From CBDHFN01 sp965262605 (GTDB taxonomy: Bacteria; Pseudomonadota; Alphaproteobacteria; JASGCL01): a DNA stretch of 64,000 nt. Numbering within the stretch: the first letter of the stretch is position 1; every line of letters starts with the position of its first letter. A model generated the notes under the pieces. The model was not told where the DNA came from, made no database searches, and saw only the letters and a program-made list of their open reading frames with translations. The stretch covers positions 1,178,001 through 1,242,000 of the forward strand of contig CBDHFN010000003.1 of NCBI GenBank assembly GCA_965262605.1, read 5' to 3'. Below are positions 54,916-62,184 of this stretch, piece after piece. A program made the translations under genes and the position numbers.

Positions 54916-55917
54916 ATGCCTTATAATTTAGCATCTTTTCCCGCCACAAGGTTGAGACGAAATCGCCAATCACCCGCGATTCGTTCGTTAATTGCTGAAA
55001 ATTCTTTATCGGTTGATGATTTAATTTGGCCTATATTTATTCGCGATGACCAAGACCACGAAGAGCAAATTGCCACGATGCCCGCTGTTTTGCGGTATAA
55101 AATTTCACAATTGCCACAAATTATTGATTATGCAAAAAAATATCATATTAAAGCCGTGGCAATTTTTCCCAAAACCCCCACAGAACTAAAAGACGAAAAC
55201 GGCACCGAAGCCCTTAATCATGATAATTTAGTATGCCGTGCGATTCGGGTTATTAAAAAACAAGCCCCTGAAATTTTAGTCATCGCCGATGTTGCGCTTG
55301 ACCCATATACAAGCCATGGACATGATGGTTTGTTGCAAAATGGTAAAATTCTTAACGATGCCACCAATGAAATTTTAGTTGAACAAGCGAAATTATTAAT
55401 TTCGCATGGCGCGGATGTTGTTGCGCCTTCGGATATGATGGACGGCAGAATCGCATTAATTCGGGCGCATTTGGAAAAAAACAACCTGCATGATGCTTTG
55501 ATTATCGCGTATAGCGCAAAATACGCGTCAAGTTTTTATGGACCATTTCGCGATGCCGTTGGTTCTAAGGGCGCATTGCAAGGCGATAAAAAAACTTATC
55601 AAATGGATCCCGCAAATTCTACCGAAGCCTTACGCGAAGCGGAATTAGACTTAAACGAAGGCGCAGATGTGATTATGGTTAAGCCCGCCATGCCTTATTT
55701 GGATATTATTCGCCAACTTAAAGATAAATTGCCCGTGCCAATTTTCGCATATCAAGTTTCGGGCGAATATTCCATGTTAATGAATGGCGTTAGTTTGGGA
55801 TATTTTGACGAAATTAAAATTGCCACCGAATCGCTTTTATGTATCAAGCGCGCGGGCGCATCGGCGATTTTTTCGTATTTTACCCCTAAACTTGCTAAAA
55901 TAATGATGGAACAATAA
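54916..55917 (+). CDS. hemB: Porphobilinogen synthase
   Basis: A 333-residue enzyme condensing two 5-aminolevulinates. The Schiff-base lysines are in YSAKYASSFYGPFRDA near 200 and IMVKPAMPYLDII near 255. The metal site reads DVALDPYTSHGHDG, with Asp/Ala in place of the Cys triad of zinc enzymes, so this is the Mg/K-dependent type. It provides the precursor for heme and for cobalamin genes nearby. Its stop overlaps the tkt start (TAATGA). Confidence 0.95.
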   Translation: MPYNLASFPATRLRRNRQSPAIRSLIAENSLSVDDLIWPIFIRDDQDHEEQIATMPAVLRYKISQLPQIIDYAKKYHIKAVAIFPKTPTELKDENGTEALNHDNLVCRAIRVIKKQAPEILVIADVALDPYTSHGHDGLLQNGKILNDATNEILVEQAKLLISHGADVVAPSDMMDGRIALIRAHLEKNNLHDALIIAYSAKYASSFYGPFRDAVGSKGALQGDKKTYQMDPANSTEALREAELDLNEGADVIMVKPAMPYLDIIRQLKDKLPVPIFAYQVSGEYSMLMNGVSLGYFDEIKIATESLLCIKRAGASAIFSYFTPKLAKIMMEQ

Positions 55918-57854
55918 TGACTGATAATAAACTTGCCGATGCGTTAAGATTTTTAAGTATGGATAGCGTTGAACAGGCAAATTCAGGGCACCCCGGTATG
56001 CCAATGGGTATGGCTGATGTTGCCTTAGTATTACTTCGTGATTTTTTGCAATTTAATCCGCAAGACCCAAATTGGTTAAACCGCGACAGGTTTGTCTTGT
56101 CGGCGGGACATGGCAGTATGTTGCTGTATTCATTATTATATTTAACGGGTTATGCCGATGCAACGATTGACGAAATTAAGAATTTTCGGCAAATTAATTC
56201 CAAAATGGCGGGACACCCAGAATATGGGCATTTATCAGGGGTGGAAACAACGACTGGACCCTTGGGGCAGGGCTTGGCAAATGCGGTGGGCATGGCGATT
56301 GCCGAACGGCATTTAAATGCCGTTTATGGTGATGATGCCATTAATCATAAAATTTTTGTCATGGCGGGCGATGGTTGCTTGATGGAAGGAATTTCCCATG
56401 AAAGCGCAGCTTTGGCGGGGCATTTAAAGCTTAAAAATTTAATTGTCTTATGGGACCATAATAATATTACCATTGATGGCGCGGTGAATTTATCGGATTC
56501 CACGGAACAAATGATGCGGTTTCGCACATATGGCTGGCATAGTATTTCGGTTGATGGGCATAATCAAGCGCAAATTGCGGACGCAATTCGTGATGCGATG
56601 GCGGGCGATAAGCCTTGCTTAATTGCGTGCCGCACCCAAATTGGTAAGGGCGCGCCGAATATGCAAGGCACGCATAAAGTCCATGGTTCGCCCCTTGGCA
56701 AAGCTGAAATTCAAGCCACCCGTGATGCTTTGGGTTGGCATTATGCCCCGTTTGAGATTCCCAGTGATATTTTAAACGCATGGCGGGCGATTGGGCAAAA
56801 ATCGGCGCAAAAATATCAAGATTGGTGCAAGAAAAATAAAGATTTAGCAAAAAATATGGCAAAAAATGCCAATGCCGAAGATTTTATTAAGGCAATCGCC
56901 CAAGTTAAAGCCGATTTTATCGCGCAAAAGCCTGCTTTGGCAACCCGCGTGGCTTCACAACAAGTGCTAGGCGTGGCGATTCCTAATATTTCATTATTAT
57001 TAGGCGGTTCGGCGGATTTAACGGGGTCAAACGGCACACGCCCTGCGGTCGCAAATTTTGATAATTTCTTGGCAGATTCGTATCATGGGCGGTATGTTAA
57101 TTACGGGATTCGCGAACATGCAATGGCGGCGGCGATGAATGGTATGGCTTTGTCGGGGTTGCGCCCATATGGTGGCACATTTTTAGCCTTTGCCGATTAT
57201 TGCCGTCCCGCGATTCGCCTTGCGGCTTTAATGGGTTTACCCGTTGTCTTTGTTATGACACATGATTCCATTGGGCTTGGCGAAGATGGTCCGACTCATC
57301 AGCCTGTTGAACATCTTGCTTCGCTTCGCGCGATTCCAAATTTATTGGTATTTCGCCCCGCTGATGCGGTTGAAACGGCGGAATCTTGGGAAATTGCGCT
57401 AAGCCAAACTAACCGCCCAAGCGTGATGGTGCTTACCCGCCAAAATTTAGCATTATTTCGTGATAATATTGCGCAAAATCAAACAAAATATGGGGCTTAT
57501 CAAATTTTTGGGCAAGATAAAAAACGCGATGGCACGATTATCGCCACGGGTTCAGAAGTTGAAATTGCCCTTGAAGGTGCAAGAAAGCTTAAAGAATTAG
57601 GCAAAAATATTGTGGTTGTATCCATGCCCAGCATGGAATTATTCCGCGCCCAAAGCCACGATTATAAGCAAAAAATATTGGGCGATGCGCCCATTGTCGC
57701 TTGTGAAGCTGCGATTGCGCAAGGTTGGCATGAATTTATCGGCGCACAAGGTAAATTTATTGGTATGCAAGGCTTTGGCGCGTCCGGACCATACAAGAAA
57801 TTATACGAAAAATTCGGCATTACCGCCGATGCCATTGTTAAGGCTTTTAGCTAA
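55917..57854 (+). CDS. tkt: Transketolase
   Basis: A 645-residue ThDP enzyme of the pentose phosphate pathway. Seen in order: DALRFLSMDSVEQANSGHPGMPMGMA, the ThDP motif GDGCLMEGISHESAALAGHLKLKNLIVLWDHNNITIDG, RTQIGKGAPNMQGTHKVHGSPLG, the pyrimidine-domain block FVMTHDSIGLGEDGPTHQPVEHLASLRAIPN and a C-terminal domain ending FGITADAIVKAF. Slightly shorter than the ~660-residue norm but complete. A REP-like palindrome array begins 50 bases after the stop. Confidence 0.96.
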   Translation: MTDNKLADALRFLSMDSVEQANSGHPGMPMGMADVALVLLRDFLQFNPQDPNWLNRDRFVLSAGHGSMLLYSLLYLTGYADATIDEIKNFRQINSKMAGHPEYGHLSGVETTTGPLGQGLANAVGMAIAERHLNAVYGDDAINHKIFVMAGDGCLMEGISHESAALAGHLKLKNLIVLWDHNNITIDGAVNLSDSTEQMMRFRTYGWHSISVDGHNQAQIADAIRDAMAGDKPCLIACRTQIGKGAPNMQGTHKVHGSPLGKAEIQATRDALGWHYAPFEIPSDILNAWRAIGQKSAQKYQDWCKKNKDLAKNMAKNANAEDFIKAIAQVKADFIAQKPALATRVASQQVLGVAIPNISLLLGGSADLTGSNGTRPAVANFDNFLADSYHGRYVNYGIREHAMAAAMNGMALSGLRPYGGTFLAFADYCRPAIRLAALMGLPVVFVMTHDSIGLGEDGPTHQPVEHLASLRAIPNLLVFRPADAVETAESWEIALSQTNRPSVMVLTRQNLALFRDNIAQNQTKYGAYQIFGQDKKRDGTIIATGSEVEIALEGARKLKELGKNIVVVSMPSMELFRAQSHDYKQKILGDAPIVACEAAIAQGWHEFIGAQGKFIGMQGFGASGPYKKLYEKFGITADAIVKAFS

Positions 57855-57875
57855 CTGCCTTTTATATTAAAACGC

Positions 57876-58020
57876 CTAAATTCCGTTGCAAATTGCTAAC
57901 ATTAAACCACCCCGCTTGTTTATTGCATAAACAAGCACCCCTCCGCTTCGGCTTCGCCGAAAATCTTACGATTGGAGGGGATGGATAGCAATTTGCATCG
58001 GAATTTAGTGCGTTTAAAAA
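57876..58020. repeat. REP-like palindromic unit U1 with flanking inverted repeat
   Basis: Core 57905-57980 reads AACCACCCCG, a self-pairing hairpin, CACCCCTCC, a second hairpin region (CGGCTTCGCCG), and GGAGGGG, so CCCCTCC pairs with GGAGGGG. Outside the core, 57876-57901 and 57985-58018 form an imperfect inverted repeat (…CAAATTGCTA / TAGCAATTTG…). Plus orientation. No gene lies in 57855-58035; the unit may also act as the tkt terminator. Confidence 0.8.
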
Positions 58021-58089
58021 TAGTATTCTTCCCCTTGTCTATATAAAAAAGATATGAAATATGAATAATATTTTGTATAGTTCTTCTAA

Positions 58090-58235
58090 AAGGGAGAATT
58101 AGATAGCGGGTAGCGGATTGTTGCTTCCCCTGATTTTAAAGAATCGTATGGAGTTTAATCGCTACCCGCTGATTTTCCCTAGTTTCGAACAGATAATGGA
58201 GCAAAATAATATTTTGGCTCGCGGACAAGGCAGAA
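58090..58235 (+). ncRNA. Predicted IS110 bridge RNA, copy 1
   Basis: The left end upstream of the transposase folds into two loops. Target loop: an 11-bp stem AGCGGGTAGCG (58105-58115) / CGCTACCCGCT (58160-58170) encloses CTTCCCCT (58124-58131), identical to the left target flank, and GGAG (58150-58153), complementary to CTCC at the right of the target. Donor loop: ACAGATAA (58189-58196) equals the element's right end, a GAGC/GCTC hairpin follows, and GACAAG (58224-58229) complements CT plus the element's left end TGTC. A TATAGT at 58076-58081 may be the -10. Ends are approximate. Confidence 0.8.
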
Positions 58236-58249
58236 AAAAGGAGAAAACC

Positions 58250-59182
58250 ATGTCAAATAATATCATTGGAATTGATGTTTCGCAAGAAAAATTAGATGTT
58301 TATTTTATGATGAATAATGAATATTTAGTGATAGACAATACATTGAAATCTATCAAGAAGTTCGTTAAGTTGATTAAAAAGAACAAAACTGATTTGGTTG
58401 TGTTTGAACCAACAAATGTTTATCATCGGCAATTACAAGTAATATTAGAAGCCGAAGCAATAGAGTATGCTTTGGTGGATAGTTATTGTGTTAAACGGCA
58501 TAAGGATTCGTTGCGAAAAACAATCAAAACCGATAAGCAAGACGCGTATTTTTTAGCTGATTATGCTAAAAGACATGAAATTAAACCCAGCAAACTTAGT
58601 CATAAAATGTTGCATATCATGCAGGAATTAATGAATAAATACAATGAATTAATTGATATTCGGGTGCAAATGCAAAATCGTGATAAAGTCAATCAGGTAA
58701 AAGTTAGTCATCAAATCAATAAAACATTGATAGAAACCATTAATAAAAATATTGATAAAATATTGACAGAAATGGCAAAAATCATTAAAGACGACGAGGG
58801 ATTAACCAATAAATACACGATAATGACATCGGTACCGGGTATTGGTGAGATTACAGCTTATTCATTACTTGCATTTATGTTTGAAATAGGTTCGCTCAAC
58901 CAACGGCAAATAGCCCGATTGGCAGGGCTAGCTCCAATGGATAATCAATCGGGAAAATTTACAGGTAAAAAATTTATTGGTGGTGGGCGATGTAAAGTTA
59001 GAAAAGCTTTATACATGCCCACATTTAATGCTGTTCGTAAAATTTATTTTATTAAAAATACAAACGACAAAATTGCCTTAAATAAACCAAAAAAACTTGC
59101 ACATACAGCTTGTATGCGCAAGTTATTACTCTTGGTTAATACGCTGGTCAAGGAAAATAGAATCTTTGATAAAAATTATTAA
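58250..59182 (+). CDS. IS110-family transposase (DEDD recombinase), copy 1
   Basis: A 310-residue recombinase. The RuvC-like N-terminal domain has GIDVSQEKLDVYF (Asp), VVFEPTNVYHRQL (Glu) and DKQDAYFLADYAKRH (Asp-x2-Asp type), then a coiled coil to about residue 190. The C-terminal Tnp domain has TSVPGIGEITAYSLLAF and the Ser-containing LAGLAPMDNQSGKFTGKKFIGGGR. AAGGAG at 58237-58243 points to the ATG at 58250; the ORF open from 58118 would run through the bridge RNA. Identical to copy 2. Confidence 0.95.
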   Translation: MSNNIIGIDVSQEKLDVYFMMNNEYLVIDNTLKSIKKFVKLIKKNKTDLVVFEPTNVYHRQLQVILEAEAIEYALVDSYCVKRHKDSLRKTIKTDKQDAYFLADYAKRHEIKPSKLSHKMLHIMQELMNKYNELIDIRVQMQNRDKVNQVKVSHQINKTLIETINKNIDKILTEMAKIIKDDEGLTNKYTIMTSVPGIGEITAYSLLAFMFEIGSLNQRQIARLAGLAPMDNQSGKFTGKKFIGGGRCKVRKALYMPTFNAVRKIYFIKNTNDKIALNKPKKLAHTACMRKLLLLVNTLVKENRIFDKNY

Positions 59183-59207
59183 AAAAAACCTTGACACCCA
59201 CAGATAA

Positions 59208-59270
59208 CTCCTAAGCGAAGCAGCTAACCGAAGGTTAGGCGGAGGGGTGCGCCGAAGGCGCGGGGTGGTT
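59208..59270 (-). repeat. REP-like unit U2, split by IS110 copy 1
   Basis: Minus-strand unit reading AACCACCCCG, CGCCTTCGGCG hairpin, CACCCCTCC, a CTAACCTTCGGTTAG hairpin and GCTTAGGAG; the remaining CTTCCCCT side of the core lies across the IS at 58028-58035. Joining the flanks rebuilds a unit like intact U4. Confidence 0.8.
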
Positions 59271-59290
59271 TAAAAAAAACTTGAACAAAT

Positions 59291-59371
59291 AACCACCCCG
59301 TCAAATTCTGCGCATATGCTTGAATTTGCCACCCCTCCGCTTCGGCTACGCCGAAAATCTAACGATTGGAG
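59291..59371 (+). repeat. REP-like unit U3, split by IS110 copy 2
   Basis: Plus-strand unit: AACCACCCCG, a CAAATTC/GAATTTG hairpin, CACCCCTCC, a CGGCTACGCCG hairpin, and GGAG; the core continues after the IS as GGGAAGGATAGC (60546-60557). Hairpin stems differ from U1 but still pair. Confidence 0.8.
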
Positions 59372-59396
59372 TTATCTGTGGGTGTCAAGGTTTTTT

Positions 59397-60329
59397 TTAA
59401 TAATTTTTATCAAAGATTCTATTTTCCTTGACCAGCGTATTAACCAAGAGTAATAACTTGCGCATACAAGCTGTATGTGCAAGTTTTTTTGGTTTATTTA
59501 AGGCAATTTTGTCGTTTGTATTTTTAATAAAATAAATTTTACGAACAGCATTAAATGTGGGCATGTATAAAGCTTTTCTAACTTTACATCGCCCACCACC
59601 AATAAATTTTTTACCTGTAAATTTTCCCGATTGATTATCCATTGGAGCTAGCCCTGCCAATCGGGCTATTTGCCGTTGGTTGAGCGAACCTATTTCAAAC
59701 ATAAATGCAAGTAATGAATAAGCTGTAATCTCACCAATACCCGGTACCGATGTCATTATCGTGTATTTATTGGTTAATCCCTCGTCGTCTTTAATGATTT
59801 TTGCCATTTCTGTCAATATTTTATCAATATTTTTATTAATGGTTTCTATCAATGTTTTATTGATTTGATGACTAACTTTTACCTGATTGACTTTATCACG
59901 ATTTTGCATTTGCACCCGAATATCAATTAATTCATTGTATTTATTCATTAATTCCTGCATGATATGCAACATTTTATGACTAAGTTTGCTGGGTTTAATT
60001 TCATGTCTTTTAGCATAATCAGCTAAAAAATACGCGTCTTGCTTATCGGTTTTGATTGTTTTTCGCAACGAATCCTTATGCCGTTTAACACAATAACTAT
60101 CCACCAAAGCATACTCTATTGCTTCGGCTTCTAATATTACTTGTAATTGCCGATGATAAACATTTGTTGGTTCAAACACAACCAAATCAGTTTTGTTCTT
60201 TTTAATCAACTTAACGAACTTCTTGATAGATTTCAATGTATTGTCTATCACTAAATATTCATTATTCATCATAAAATAAACATCTAATTTTTCTTGCGAA
60301 ACATCAATTCCAATGATATTATTTGACAT
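59397..60329 (-). CDS. IS110-family transposase (DEDD recombinase), copy 2
   Basis: Encodes the same 310 residues as the copy at 58250, with the same AAGGAG-supported ATG (60329). Motifs and domain order are those given for copy 1. Neither copy shows a frameshift or stop, so both may be active. Confidence 0.95.
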   Translation of the reverse strand: MSNNIIGIDVSQEKLDVYFMMNNEYLVIDNTLKSIKKFVKLIKKNKTDLVVFEPTNVYHRQLQVILEAEAIEYALVDSYCVKRHKDSLRKTIKTDKQDAYFLADYAKRHEIKPSKLSHKMLHIMQELMNKYNELIDIRVQMQNRDKVNQVKVSHQINKTLIETINKNIDKILTEMAKIIKDDEGLTNKYTIMTSVPGIGEITAYSLLAFMFEIGSLNQRQIARLAGLAPMDNQSGKFTGKKFIGGGRCKVRKALYMPTFNAVRKIYFIKNTNDKIALNKPKKLAHTACMRKLLLLVNTLVKENRIFDKNY

Positions 60330-60343
60330 GGTTTTCTCCTTTT

Positions 60344-60489
60344 TTCTGCCTTGTCCGCGAGCCAAAATATTATTTTGCTCCATTATCTGTTCGAAACTAG
60401 GGAAAATCAGCGGGTAGCGATTAAACTCCATACGATTCTTTAAAATCAGGGGAAGCAACAATCCGCTACCCGCTATCTAATTCTCCCTT
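60344..60489 (-). ncRNA. Predicted IS110 bridge RNA, copy 2
   Basis: Mirror of the copy-1 RNA. Guide segments on the minus strand fall at 60448-60455 (CTTCCCCT, left target), 60426-60429 (GGAG, right target), 60383-60390 (ACAGATAA, left donor) and 60350-60355 (GACAAG, right donor). The left flank of this copy is also CTTCCCCT, and its right flank CTCCAATCG pairs TGGAG with the guide. Confidence 0.75.
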
Positions 60490-60551
60490 TTAGAAGAACT
60501 ATACAAAATATTATTCATATTTCATATCTTTTTTATATAGACAAGGGGAAG

Positions 60552-60662
60552 GATAGCAATTTGCATCGGAATTTATTGCGTTTAAAAATAGCATCCTTCC
60601 CCTCCTAAGCGAAGCAGTTTGCGAAGCAAAATGGAGGGGTGCGCCGAAGGCGCGGGGTGGTT
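60552..60662 (-). repeat. Intact REP-like unit U4 with flanking repeat
   Basis: An uninterrupted unit (core 60596-60662, minus orientation) with hairpins CGCCTTCGGCG and TTTGCTTCGCAAA, preceded on the plus strand by the TAGCAATTTGCATCGGAATTTA segment (from 60552), also seen at 57985. The IS target CTTCCCCTCC (60596-60605) is empty here. No gene lies in 60544-60698. Confidence 0.8.
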
Positions 60663-60698
60663 AATAATTATCATGATATTTTAAATTCGTTAAGGATT

Positions 60699-61220
60699 TT
60701 AGCTAACAGCTTTAATGCTATTAAGGCAATCTGTTAAATTTGCCTTGGGCTTGCCACTTATCGCGGGACGAATTTCGGCAAATTTTAAATTAAAGATATT
60801 TTGCGCATTCTTAATAAAAAATAAATTCAAGCTACACGCATCTGTTTTGTAAAGCCAGATTTCGCTTTGCCCTTCGGGTCGGCGCAAGTAGGGCGCACCC
60901 AAAAAACCAAGCCAATCATGCGGCAAAGTGCCATTTAAATCAGTAATATTTTGAATATTGCGATTAAATATTTTTAATCCAGTGGTATTGGTGCTAATAT
61001 TATCGGCGGGTTCAGGGTTTTTTATTAAGGGTGCTATCTTGACTTTGGGTTGAACTGGTGGTAATTCAGGCAAAGCAAGTTTTGGTTTTTGGGCATCAGT
61101 TTTTATTTCGCTTGAAGTATTTATCGGTGGCGAAGAATCTGGCAATATTGATTGATTGCGTGGTTGCGGCGCGCAAGAAACAATGATTAACAATAAGCAC
61201 ATATAAAGGAATTTATTCAT
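60699..61220 (-). CDS. Hypothetical lipoprotein
   Basis: A ~173-residue predicted lipoprotein: MNKFLYMCLLLIIVSC has a lipobox with Cys16, followed by a Pro/Ser/Lys-rich low-complexity linker to ~75 and a C-terminal domain with NGTLPHDWLGFLGAPYLRRPEGQSEIWLYKTDACSLNLFFIK. This last part looks like the SmpA/OmlA-type small periplasmic fold, but this is uncertain. Start ATG overlaps the divergent kinase ATG within a CATG (61218-61221); a TTG at 61226 is an alternative. Confidence 0.65.
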   Translation of the reverse strand: MNKFLYMCLLLIIVSCAPQPRNQSILPDSSPPINTSSEIKTDAQKPKLALPELPPVQPKVKIAPLIKNPEPADNISTNTTGLKIFNRNIQNITDLNGTLPHDWLGFLGAPYLRRPEGQSEIWLYKTDACSLNLFFIKNAQNIFNLKFAEIRPAISGKPKANLTDCLNSIKAVS

Positions 61221-62184
61221 GAACAACCAATTTGATGTTATAGGGTTAGGTAATTCTATTGTAGATATTCAATCAAAAGTCAATAATGAATTAATAAAAA
61301 ATTTAGGGTTCGCCAAAGGATCCATGAGTTTAGTTGATTTAAACCAAAGCATGAAAATCCGCCAAAGCCTTAACCACAAGAGCCAAACATCAGGCGGTTC
61401 GGTCGCAAACACGGCTTATAATTTACAAATTTTGGGGGTTAAATCAGCGTTTGGCGGTGTCGTTGCTGATGATGATTTGGGGAAATTATTTATTAAGGAC
61501 TTAGAGGATAACGGCGTTCATGCCGCCGTGCATGTCTTGGCGAATCATAACGAACATACGGGACAATGCGTTATTATGGTTGATGAAGAAGGCGAGCGCA
61601 CCATGGCAACTTATTTGGGTATTAATCAGTATTTTACCGAAAGCACTCTGCCAATATCCGCGATAGAATCCGCAAAAATTCTTTATTGTGAAGGCTATTT
61701 ATTTGATAATCCCGCGCAAAAAAATGCCTTTTATCAGGCAAGTAAAATTGCAAAAAATATCGGTAATAAAGTCGCTTTAAGTCTGTCTGATGCGTTTTGT
61801 GTCGGCAGGCATTATGATGATTTTTTGCATTTTTGTCAAAATTCGGTGGATATTTTATTGGCAAATAATGCCGAAATTACGGCATTGACTAAGCAAAATT
61901 CTTTGGCAGATGCGATTGCTAAATTGGCGGAATTATGCCCGCAAATTCAAATTTATGGTATTACTGATGGTGAAAATGGCGCGCATTGTAAAATTCTTGA
62001 CGATACGGCGTTTGTGCCTGCGCAACGGGTCGCGGTTGTGGATACGACTGGCGCGGGTGATGGTTTCGCCGCGGGTTTCTTGTGTGGGTTAGTTCGCGGT
62101 GAATCCGCCTTTGAATCTGGGGTTTTGGGGGTTAAAGTTGCTAGCGAAGTTATTGCGCATTTGGGCTCAAGATACCGAGTTTAA
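61219..62184 (+). CDS. PfkB-family carbohydrate/nucleoside kinase
   Basis: A 321-residue ribokinase-fold kinase. The N-terminal FDVIGLGNSIVDI and TSGGSVANTAYNLQILG form the substrate site, and DTTGAGDGFAAGFLCGLVRG near 275 is the PfkB signature 2 with the catalytic Asp. Related alphaproteobacterial genes are annotated as adenosine or sugar kinases; substrate is not readable. AAGGA precedes the ATG. The stop overlaps priA by one base. Confidence 0.88.
   Translation: MNNQFDVIGLGNSIVDIQSKVNNELIKNLGFAKGSMSLVDLNQSMKIRQSLNHKSQTSGGSVANTAYNLQILGVKSAFGGVVADDDLGKLFIKDLEDNGVHAAVHVLANHNEHTGQCVIMVDEEGERTMATYLGINQYFTESTLPISAIESAKILYCEGYLFDNPAQKNAFYQASKIAKNIGNKVALSLSDAFCVGRHYDDFLHFCQNSVDILLANNAEITALTKQNSLADAIAKLAELCPQIQIYGITDGENGAHCKILDDTAFVPAQRVAVVDTTGAGDGFAAGFLCGLVRGESAFESGVLGVKVASEVIAHLGSRYRV

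Larger units (their letters stand above)
58036..59207 (+). mobile_element. IS110-family insertion sequence, copy 1 (1172 bp)
   Basis: Limits were set by comparing the two copies with their flanks and with an empty repeat unit. The element begins TGTCTATATA (58036) after a CT (58034-58035) and ends CACAGATAA (59207) before another CT (59208-59209). This is an IS110 arrangement: no terminal inverted repeats and a shared CT core. Long left non-coding end (214 bp to the ATG) and short right end (25 bp). It is inserted in REP-like unit U2. Confidence 0.9.
59372..60543 (-). mobile_element. IS110-family insertion sequence, copy 2 (1172 bp, inverted)
   Basis: Same length as copy 1 and the same encoded protein, in opposite orientation, 164 bases from copy 1. 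On the plus strand it is bounded by AG at 59370-59371 and 60544-60545 (CT on its own strand), starts TTATCTGTG and ends ATAGACA. It sits in unit U3 at the position equivalent to that used by copy 1 in U2. Identity implies very recent transposition. Confidence 0.9.

Noticed and set aside
58118..58249. Longer transposase starting at 58118 (and the equivalent in copy 2)
   Set aside because: That stretch encodes the structured bridge RNA loops, and a good AAGGAG precedes the ATG at 58250, which gives the normal IS110 N-terminus.
58036..60543. Composite transposon formed by the two IS110 copies
   Set aside because: Only 164 bp of repeat DNA lies between them, with no cargo gene, and IS110 elements move by a guided recombination that does not make composite units.
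57905..60662. CRISPR array
   Set aside because: Repeat units alternate in orientation, spacing is irregular, spacers are hairpins, and no cas gene is present.
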